Under the pieces are notes generated by a model. That model did no database searches and was not told where the DNA came from. It saw only the letters and a list, made by a program, of their open reading frames with translations. Below, in pieces: positions 57,959-64,000 of a DNA stretch of 64,000 bases (position 1 is the first letter of the stretch; each line of letters starts with the position of its first letter). The stretch comes from Candidatus Obscuribacterales bacterium (GTDB taxonomy: Bacteria; Cyanobacteriota; Vampirovibrionia; Obscuribacterales; Obscuribacteraceae), in contig JAHBVO010000002.1 in assembly GCA_019637435.1 (NCBI GenBank), positions 1-64,000 of the forward strand, in the 5' to 3' direction. The position numbers and the translations under genes were made by a program.

Positions 57959-58380
57959 AGATTCGCTCCTGGCGAGTAGGGTGGCGTGAACGAGACCCTT
58001 GTGCTGGTGAGGCACAAGCTCGGTCCGGTGAATGGCCGCCTGTTCTCTGTCAGAACACCGCAGCTCATCCAAATCGACCACAGTCGAGGAGCTATTTTTT
58101 AAATAAAAGGTTTCGCGAAGATTGATGGTCACTTGAAAAATCCGTTGAGATTAGTTCGATTGGACTTCCGTCCGGGCATGAGAACTTGCTCGCTAGCGAC
58201 CCAAGACTCTCAAAATGCATGCTCAACAAATTTCTCTTCTGTGACATCTCCTGTGTGCGTAAATTTAAAGACGACAATCGTGCTTGAATGTTTCCCTATA
58301 ATACTGCCGTCAACCACAGGTTTCACTGGGGTTTTCCCTGTGAGTTGCCTCTTGTGAACGCGGTTCATTTTTCAAGCTCG
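57959..58380. other. Leader of TPR-like gene A and divergent intergenic region
   Basis: Contains the shared leader block (58035-58072, with GTTCT/AGAAC hairpin) and GCGACCCAAG...TCTCAA (58196-58213) read leftward. No gene is supported here. Confidence 0.5.
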
Positions 58381-58397
58381 TGCATATAATGTATGCA
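58381..58397 (+). promoter_or_regulatory. -10 box inside a dyad, HEPN operon
   Basis: TATAAT (58385-58390) lies within the dyad TGCATA-TAATG-TATGCA, 34 bases before the start at 58424. The -35 (around 58363) is weak. Overlap of -10 and dyad suggests repression. Confidence 0.5.
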
Positions 58398-58423
58398 GTT
58401 TTCCAATTGACCGTTTGTTTCTC

Positions 58424-58855
58424 ATGATGGATCGACTTTCAATCGCGAAGAAATACAGAGAGAAGTCTGACGAATCTATGCGGGCTGCTTTAGTTTGTCT
58501 TGAGCAGGATCATTTAAGAGGAACGTTCAATCGTTCCTGGTACGCAGCGATGCAAATAGTCACAGCGGCTGTTTATCAATTACTAAAAGATCAGCCGCGT
58601 GAGGGGCAACCGAATTGGAAGCACGAGAATGTACCTTTCTTGTTCGAGAGTTTGACCAAGAAAACCAGGTCTTATGAAAAACACAGACATCTGGTAGTTG
58701 CGATGAAGCTTTTGCGACAACAGCGAAACAATGCTGATTATGCTGCGCCGGATGAATTGAACATGACGAAGGAGCAAGCGAAAGTAGCTGTGCAAATCGC
58801 AACTAAGGTCAGAGAAGCGGTTTGTTCGATGATGGATGATGCTGAAAATGAGTGA
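58424..58855 (+). CDS. HEPN-domain protein
   Basis: A helical protein of 143 residues resembling the HEPN domain family: AKKYREKSDESMRAALVCLEQDHLRGTFNRSWYAAMQIVTAAVYQLL, then KLLRQQRNNADYAAP where R-N-N-A-D-Y takes the place of the R-x4-6-H ribonuclease motif. The final His is Tyr, so RNase activity is uncertain. It overlaps the next gene by eight bases. HEPN proteins commonly form toxin or defence pairs with a partner. Confidence 0.72.
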   Translation: MMDRLSIAKKYREKSDESMRAALVCLEQDHLRGTFNRSWYAAMQIVTAAVYQLLKDQPREGQPNWKHENVPFLFESLTKKTRSYEKHRHLVVAMKLLRQQRNNADYAAPDELNMTKEQAKVAVQIATKVREAVCSMMDDAENE

Positions 58856-59582
58856 ACAAGAGAAACCGGACGCAGGGCGCGAAGCCGTCACTTTACCTGG
58901 AATTCCCGGGAAAAAATTCTACTTCGATTCAATCGACTTCAATCGGACTGAACACGCTCAGACATTGAGCGTAAAGGTTGACCATCAGCTCGGTACGATG
59001 ACGGCAAATCTGAGAACGGAAAACACCGAAGACCTCGAACGACTTGTTTTGGAATACATGGAAAAAGCACGAGTGATCGTGCCCGATGTGCGCTTGAATT
59101 TTGCAGAAATAGTCTGGGAATCCGATGAAGAGCTGAGTCTTGTTCTATCGATCACGCTCCCGGTCGGCATCGGAATCATGTCTGACGAGGGATTTAAATT
59201 GCAGGATTTAGCACAGCTCATATCCGACACGAGTGGAAATAGAGTCTCCGTCGAGTATTCAGAATATCGACGAGGTAACATCATACCCCTCAAAATTCCT
59301 GCTGAATTTCAATCAAATACTTTTCAAGAACATCAAAAGTTGATGTGGGCACATATGGCTTTAGATGGTATGGCGCGAGGTGCAGGCGACCGGGGCTTCG
59401 AGCAGCGCTTGAGAGACAAGCCTAAACACCTGGGTGCTGAAAACGGAAGTATTTTGCGGCAGATTATGTGGAAAATCGATACGCCGAAGACGCGCGAGTA
59501 TTCTGCGATTATCTTGATTACAATAATCACCTACGTTGTTTGCTTATTCTTATGCGCTTGGATTGAATCGTTGAAGCGTTAA
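58848..59582 (+). CDS. C-tail-anchored membrane protein coupled to the HEPN gene
   Basis: A 244-residue protein with a soluble region of about 215 residues and one C-terminal membrane helix (SAIILITIITYVVCLFLCAWI). It is translationally coupled to the HEPN gene. MSEQEK at 58848 is the likely start; two upstream in-frame ATG-type starts exist. No domain is recognised. The pair resembles an effector plus membrane sensor or anchor, which is inference. Confidence 0.7.
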   Translation: MSEQEKPDAGREAVTLPGIPGKKFYFDSIDFNRTEHAQTLSVKVDHQLGTMTANLRTENTEDLERLVLEYMEKARVIVPDVRLNFAEIVWESDEELSLVLSITLPVGIGIMSDEGFKLQDLAQLISDTSGNRVSVEYSEYRRGNIIPLKIPAEFQSNTFQEHQKLMWAHMALDGMARGAGDRGFEQRLRDKPKHLGAENGSILRQIMWKIDTPKTREYSAIILITIITYVVCLFLCAWIESLKR

Positions 59583-59618
59583 AAATTCGCACCACATGTG
59601 ATGGCGATTTTAGTAAGC

Positions 59619-59661
59619 AAAAAAAGAGCCGGAGCCGCACAACGCCTTGTGCGACCCCGGT
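59619..59661 (-). terminator. Rho-independent terminator of TPR-like gene B
   Basis: Read leftward, CGCACAA/TTGTGCG sits on a lower CCGG/CCGG stem and is followed by seven T. It lies 24 bases past the stop at 59685. Confidence 0.8.
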
Positions 59662-59684
59662 GACCATGTCTGTTAGTTAAACTT

Positions 59685-60302
59685 TTATTCTGCCCTGTTG
59701 AAGTGCATAGATTGAATCATGTAAGAGGTAATTACAGTTTTCAGACCCTGAGTTTCATTCGTAATGTTCTCAATATCGGGGCTTGGTGCGTTGGTTATTG
59801 CGTCAAGTCTGAGCTTGCGTTTTTGTTCTGCACGTTCTATGTGGTTCTCCCACTGAGCCAGCATCGTCGTTCGATTTTCTGTTTGGGAATCTTCTCTTAG
59901 TTGAATTATTTCCATAGCTGCGCTGGCGACACTTCGGGCTTCGTCGAAGAGCCCTACGCGACAAAGGCAAGTTAGGAAGAACTCGACTTCGTGACTGCTC
60001 ACACAGTCGGAAGAGTTTCTGACAAGGTGAAAGAATAAGGGCTTCGCTCGTTGGATGGCAACCTCGGCAGCTTCCAAACAATTTTCGCCGATGTACATGT
60101 CCGCCAACACTAGATACAGTGCAAAGCGAAGGGATAGCGAATTCTTTTGTTTCGCGTGAAATTCCTGGAGTGCAGCTTCCGCTTTGACTCGTGGTGCGCT
60201 TAAAATTGCTTCCAGTTCTGGGTCGCTTCCGCCAGTCAAGTCGATGGTGTCTACAACGATTAAACGTGGTTGATCGTTTTGTTTGGACTTTCTATTTTTC
60301 AT
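59685..60302 (-). CDS. TPR-like protein B with shared leader
   Basis: A 205-residue helical protein paralogous to the one at 57365: LSLRFALYLVLADMYIGENCLEAAEVAIQRAKPLFFHLV and VEFFLTCLCRVGLFDEARSVASAAMEIIQ. AAGGAG before ATG 60302 fixes the start. The leader blocks at 60379-60414 and 60528-60545 match those before gene A; the first begins exactly 77 bases before the ATG in both. Role unknown. Confidence 0.78.
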   Translation of the reverse strand: MKNRKSKQNDQPRLIVVDTIDLTGGSDPELEAILSAPRVKAEAALQEFHAKQKNSLSLRFALYLVLADMYIGENCLEAAEVAIQRAKPLFFHLVRNSSDCVSSHEVEFFLTCLCRVGLFDEARSVASAAMEIIQLREDSQTENRTTMLAQWENHIERAEQKRKLRLDAITNAPSPDIENITNETQGLKTVITSYMIQSMHFNRAE

Positions 60303-60597
60303 TTCTGTCGCTCCTTGCGCGTGGTGTTTACAGTGCGCGACGAACGCATTTGCCAGTTGCGAACTCGTGCGTGAGGACGGCTGCCTGTTCCGTTGAACAC
60401 CGCAGTTCATCCAATCAGACCCACCAAGTGCTTGGTCAAAGAAATTGGTTTTAGAAGTTGTTTGTTTAGTACAGCTCAATTCATAACCTTTTGGTTGACT
60501 GTTCATGCAGAGAGCTTGCTCGACCTGCGACCCAAGCTTCTCAATTGCCCGAAGAGTGAACGCGCAAGTCACACTCTTCGGTTCCGAACAAATCAGG
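60303..60597. other. Leader of TPR-like gene B
   Basis: No gene. Holds both shared leader motifs (60379-60414 and 60528-60545). Confidence 0.5.
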
Positions 60598-61230
60598 CTA
60601 GTTGTTCTGTTCGTAAGGGGTGCCTGGACACCACTTCCAGTAGCTGACGTCGTAGGCGTAGTCTGCGCGCTCCATCTCGTGTTCGCTCAGAGGTGTGTCG
60701 TATAGCGCTTCAGGAATGTCGAGCGCGTCTGCGAAATAATTCGCTTTCTCATGCCATTCAATTCGTTGTTCGATGGGGAAGAGAAACTCTTGAGTGAGTT
60801 TCGCGCGGAGCAGTTTGCGCGCCGATGGCGTGAGGTCAGCATTTTTAGACATGATTATGTCGATACAATGTTGAGACAATCTCTTCGCCTTGGCGTACTG
60901 ATTCAAGTCAAGCATGAGATTGATGGTGGGGTAAATATTTTCGAGTTGAAAGTGTTCGCCTCTGAGCAGTATCTGATACAGAGCCGGTTCGAGCTTTTTG
61001 AGGATAGCTTTGGTCGCCGAAGTCGCGCCGATGTCTATGTACATCCAGCCCAAAGCTAAGAGTCCACCGTAGACAGTGCACAGCGAAGTTTCGTTGGGCA
61101 TTTCAGTGTGCATCTTCCACAGAAAAGTTACGTACTCTTCGCACGCCTGAATGCGCTCGTTTTCGTCCTTAATAGTAGTGAGCGTTTCCTCAAGGTAGAT
61201 GATGTGACTTGCCATCGTGTCGTTCCTCAT
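60598..61230 (-). CDS. Helical (TPR-like) protein
   Basis: A 210-residue all-helical protein (YEEYVTFLW-type repeats: ACEEYVTFLWKMHTEMPNETSLCTVYGGLLALGWMYIDIG; YPTINLMLDLNQYAKAKRLSQHCIDIIM), consistent with degenerate TPRs and the same size class as its neighbours. ATG 61230 has GGAG eight bases ahead; ATG 61215 has GAGGA at similar spacing and is equally possible. Function unknown. Confidence 0.72.
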   Translation of the reverse strand: MRNDTMASHIIYLEETLTTIKDENERIQACEEYVTFLWKMHTEMPNETSLCTVYGGLLALGWMYIDIGATSATKAILKKLEPALYQILLRGEHFQLENIYPTINLMLDLNQYAKAKRLSQHCIDIIMSKNADLTPSARKLLRAKLTQEFLFPIEQRIEWHEKANYFADALDIPEALYDTPLSEHEMERADYAYDVSYWKWCPGTPYEQNN

Positions 61231-61535
61231 TTGCGGAACTCCGCCCGGCACTCGCCGCCACGGAAATTCCAATCAATTGAAGAGGCGTCATCAACATATC
61301 TACCGACCAACCCGATAATTTAGGAGACGAATGCATGAAAAAAATGTTCCGTATCGGATATCACAACGTAATTGTTGCTCAGGTCCGAAGATTCGATAAG
61401 TGAAAAATGCCTGAGGAAATGTCAGGGTTTTCCCCCCGGCTAATAGTTCTTTCTTTGGCGTTATCATTTTATGTTTTGGACAATACAGCATTTATACCAG
61501 ATGTGGTGCGTGGCTGTATTTATCGGAGAGAATTC
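61231..61535. other. Divergent intergenic region with possible short peptide
   Basis: A 22-codon frame (61335-61403, MKKMFRIGYHNVIVAQ...) has AGGAG eight bases ahead and is followed by the hairpin CCTGA/TCAGG with TTTT (61410-61430). This could be a leader peptide with an attenuator for the gene at 61536. Otherwise nothing is supported. Confidence 0.3.
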
Positions 61536-61985
61536 ATGGCAGAGCAAAGTGATTACGACTCCAGTGATGAGATTGAAGAATCGAAGTTTGTGGATCCTAA
61601 GTATCTCGATATTTTGCGTGAAGCCGGGTTGTTTGTTTCGCCGCCAAGATCGCTGTTCGACGGCGAGTGGTATTGGATAGTCAAGCCCACGACAGCTTCC
61701 GGGAACAGTGTAGCTGGTCGCAGTTCAGGATTTATCTCGTTTTACAAAGATATCCAGTGTCCCGATACTGATGCACCGATGCTCAAGCTCTGTTATGGAA
61801 GCGGCAAATGGCAAGTGGATGGAATCAGTCATGCAGGTGGTATGGGACCGGGTGATTTCGTCACCTACTGGGGAAATCCAGAAGACGCGCTCGATGACAT
61901 TTTAGATTTCTATTTTGGTGATCCTAGAAGAATGAATTTGAAGAATCGAACAATGCGCTTTGAAGAGGCTGCTTCAGCTGAATAG
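61536..61985 (+). CDS. Hypothetical protein
   Basis: A protein of 149 residues: an acidic N-terminus (EQSDYDSSDEIEESKFVD), then a compact-looking domain rich in G, W and Y (SLFDGEWYWIVKP...GMGPGDFVTYWGNPEDALDDILDFYF). GGAGAG before ATG 61536 supports this start over 61407. I do not recognise a family. It is cytoplasmic by sequence. Confidence 0.72.
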   Translation: MAEQSDYDSSDEIEESKFVDPKYLDILREAGLFVSPPRSLFDGEWYWIVKPTTASGNSVAGRSSGFISFYKDIQCPDTDAPMLKLCYGSGKWQVDGISHAGGMGPGDFVTYWGNPEDALDDILDFYFGDPRRMNLKNRTMRFEEAASAE

Positions 61986-62473
61986 TCTGAATGCCTCGAA
62001 TGCAAGATATCATTTGCGCTCGTTGTCTGTAAAAGGTCAACAGCATTGACACGGGTCCTCTGTCGCCTGCAATTCGGCAGCCGCCGCAGCGAGCGTGCGC
62101 GTTTGGTTGATGGGTGTGTCGAATTTAGTTGGGCGCGCTCGTGGCTGCGGGCAAAAAGCCTAGCAGGCGACGAACCCGTATCAATGCTGTTGATCCGGCG
62201 AGTTCTGATACCTGACGGTGTCCATCGGAAAGGACTGGCTCAGTCTCGCGATTCACTTGCCGACAGTGTGGACAAAAATCATTCCTTCGGGCGACACTAA
62301 AATGGTTTGCATTGGGAATACTAAAAATTGCAGATCGCTGAAAAGTTCTCTGCGGCGATGCAAACAGCGGAGCCAAAAGAGAAATGAAGAAGTCGAAGGA
62401 ACAAGAAGCCTACTAAATTCGATTGCCGGAGCACTTTTTGTTAATCTCCGAAATGCGAAGTTAGCGCTCGACG
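61986..62473. other. Intergenic region with one doubtful frame
   Basis: A 79-codon rightward frame (62302-62541, MVCIGNTKNCRSLKSSL...) overlaps the start of the RelA-like gene. It has no ribosome site and I do not call it. No terminator or repeat was found. Confidence 0.35.
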
Positions 62474-63559
62474 ATGAGGACGCGGCACAGACGTATGGCA
62501 AAGAGAACAGAGTTAACAACCCTCGAAATGATCGAATCTGAGTACAAGACTGCCGCTCCCCAGGCGCAAGAAGTCTGCGAGCAGATGGTTTCCATAATTA
62601 AAAACGCAATTGAAACGGAATCCTTGGATCTTGCGTTTCCAGTCGAATCGCGTGTCAAAAGTTTGAATTCGATTGTGCAAAAACTTCGAGGGAGTAATCC
62701 GCTGAAGAATATTTATAAGCTTGAACGCATAAAAGACTTAATTGGAATCAGGCTTGTGGTGTGCTTCTCGCGGGATGTGGATCTGGCTTGTGATTTGCTC
62801 CAGAAATATTTCATCGTCGATTCGGTGAAAATAATTGCTCCGCACGACAAAGAGTTCGGGTACCAGTCCATTCACTACATCGTCAAGCTCAAGGCTGATG
62901 CGGATAGCAACGTTCGTGTAAGCGGAACCGCCGCCGAGGTACAAATTCGCACGCTTGCACAACACTGCTGGTCCGCCGCTTCTCACAAGTTACATTACAA
63001 GAGTGAGTTCGAGGTCGCCAAAGAAATTAAGCGGCCGCTTGATCGAGTTGCTGCGCTATTGGAAATCGTGGACGACGAATTCAATCGTCTTCTTGAAGCT
63101 CGCGATGAATATCTATCCCAGATTGATTACGAACCTGATGACACGCCGCTCAACATAGACAACCTTGAGTCAATACTTCGACGGCAATTCGTCGATCAAG
63201 AAAATTGGTTTAACTACAGTGATGTGTCATACGTTTTGGAAGACCTTCAGTTCTTTTCCGTAGACACTCGCGGTAAGCTCAAAAATCTTTTTTCAAAACG
63301 AGATGCGCCAAGTCGAACGGTGGATTCTGAACCACAGGTTGAGGAGCAAACATTTTCAGTCGACCCCCAGGTGCTGGACTATGACTATGACTATGACTCC
63401 GGTTGGGAAGACATACCCGAAGATGAAAGTCCCGATGCCGTTGTGCTGACACTGTTAGCCGTAGAGTATCCCCAAAAGTGGAGGGACTATCAGCTCGATA
63501 GGGCGCAAAAGGCTTTTGCTGACATTGCAGCTGAGTACATCAAGCAGAAGGGGGATTAG
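62474..63559 (+). CDS. RelA/SpoT-domain small alarmone synthetase-like protein
   Basis: A protein of 361 residues. Residues about 55-185 are a RelA/SpoT synthetase domain: RIKDLIGIRLVVCF (D88), FGYQSIHYIV and EVQIRTLAQHCWSAASHKLHYK (E155), the residues that bind ATP/GTP and catalyse pyrophosphate transfer. The HD hydrolase, TGS and ACT domains are absent, so it would make but not degrade (p)ppGpp-like nucleotides. The last 130 residues are acidic and unrecognised (YDYDYDSGWEDIPEDE). ATG 62495 is an alternative start. Orphan synthetases occur as toxins or phage-defence proteins. Confidence 0.87.
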   Translation: MRTRHRRMAKRTELTTLEMIESEYKTAAPQAQEVCEQMVSIIKNAIETESLDLAFPVESRVKSLNSIVQKLRGSNPLKNIYKLERIKDLIGIRLVVCFSRDVDLACDLLQKYFIVDSVKIIAPHDKEFGYQSIHYIVKLKADADSNVRVSGTAAEVQIRTLAQHCWSAASHKLHYKSEFEVAKEIKRPLDRVAALLEIVDDEFNRLLEARDEYLSQIDYEPDDTPLNIDNLESILRRQFVDQENWFNYSDVSYVLEDLQFFSVDTRGKLKNLFSKRDAPSRTVDSEPQVEEQTFSVDPQVLDYDYDYDSGWEDIPEDESPDAVVLTLLAVEYPQKWRDYQLDRAQKAFADIAAEYIKQKGD

Positions 63560-63679
63560 CGTTCTCCGAGCCAGAAAAGTAATTGACGTCGTCTTGCCGA
63601 ATGCGGTCCACGCGTCACGTCGAACCCGCTCTCGTTCTAACTGTTTTTTACCACTCTCATTCAATTAGGGAGTTACTGT

Positions 63680-64000
63680 ATGCTTCAAGACTCGCGCCAA
63701 GAGCTGTTGTCGCTATTCTCCGAGAAGGAGAAGGCTGTTATCGAGGAGCTGCGAAATGCGACCGCCTCGTTCCGTGGTCACCCGCTGACGGGCTTGGTTT
63801 TGCATGAGGGTGACGGCTTCGAAAGTCAACATCTGGCAAACGTCTTGAGATGTCTGGAGAGGATAAATAAATACAACCCAGACTGGTTCAAATCGTCCAA
63901 AATCCGACGCCGATTACTTTCACCCCTCATCTCAACAAGCTCAGGGGTGCTTGGGGAGCTTAAAGCATATGGTTACCTGCTCACGGCTTTTCCAGCTACG
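63680..64000 (+). CDS. Unknown protein, 5' part (cut by window edge)
   Basis: An open frame of 107 codons from ATG 63680 to the window edge, with AGGGAG eight bases upstream. The product starts MLQDSRQELLSLFSEKEKAV and is mainly helical. No family is recognised from this part. It follows the RelA-like gene by 120 bases. Confidence 0.65.
   Translation, partial: MLQDSRQELLSLFSEKEKAVIEELRNATASFRGHPLTGLVLHEGDGFESQHLANVLRCLERINKYNPDWFKSSKIRRRLLSPLISTSSGVLGELKAYGYLLTAFPAT

Noticed and set aside
1..64000. tRNA and rRNA genes
   Set aside because: No cloverleaf with a GTTCGA-type T-arm or rRNA core sequence was recognised on either strand, within the limits of reading by eye.

Overview
The window reads as the accessory part of a large plasmid or integrated conjugative-type element from a Gram-negative bacterium. 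Outer-membrane TolC, lipoprotein and RND genes show the double membrane. The many small TPR proteins, together with a KfrA-like protein and tyrosine recombinases, would fit a non-photosynthetic relative of Cyanobacteria (for example Obscuribacterales), but that placement is a guess. No rRNA, tRNA, CRISPR array, ribosomal or other core housekeeping gene was seen.

Layout. 0-5.3 kb: the 5' part of a GP88-like gene, an Mrr-like endonuclease, a primase-type replication gene apparently starting at ATT, a small untranslated transcript divergent from it, an iteron-rich origin-like stretch, and an HTH/coiled-coil DNA-binding protein. 5.3-15.9 kb: one long co-directional metal (probably Cu/Ag) efflux operon: secreted Cys-rich proteins, membrane-fusion protein, RND pump, Spy-like protein, TolC, lipoprotein, small membrane proteins and a TPR protein. 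15.9-22.3 kb: glycogen debranching enzyme, an HhH plus nuclease-like protein, a XerC/D-type recombinase with a palindrome upstream, a secreted protein, and KfrA with its TACGTAA operator. 22.3-28.0 kb: czcBA efflux genes divergent from a CmtR-type ArsR sensor and a CDF transporter, around a perfect operator dyad.

28.1-34.3 kb: mobilization module 1 (membrane DnaJ protein, small membrane protein, coupling ATPase, HUH relaxase, RHH protein) ending at an oriT-like stretch. 34.5-40.2 kb: small membrane genes, an XRE pair, an Abi/HEPN gene, then ssb, radC and copG leftward, ending in the C-terminal half of a GP88-like gene. 40.2-44.1 kb: a recombinase-in-trio (RIT) element with 25-bp terminal inverted repeats and 35-bp direct repeats. 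44.1-50.1 kb: the mirror image, GP88 C-terminal half, copG and radC rightward, then a secreted protein, about 1.1 kb of structured non-coding DNA, a DUF7007-like gene, and ssb with a decayed inverted second copy. 51.0-55.4 kb: mobilization module 2. 55.4-61.3 kb: a family of TPR-like genes sharing leader motifs, interrupted by a HEPN/membrane gene pair. 61.5-64.0 kb: a small hypothetical gene, a synthetase-only RelA/SpoT protein and a gene running off the edge.

How it fits together. Two paralogous mobilization modules and two paralogous blocks of ssb/radC/copG/GP88 genes lie around the RIT element, as if two related backbones were joined head to head at a GP88 gene. No type IV secretion channel genes are visible, so both modules look mobilizable rather than self-transmissible within this window. 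Genes near the transfer modules are repeatedly preceded by long hairpins; this could reflect expression from single-stranded DNA in a leading region or structured mRNA leaders. The strongest candidate for something undescribed is the hairpin array at 47.27-47.90 kb, in which two units keep the same apical loop while their long stems have entirely different but still complementary sequences.
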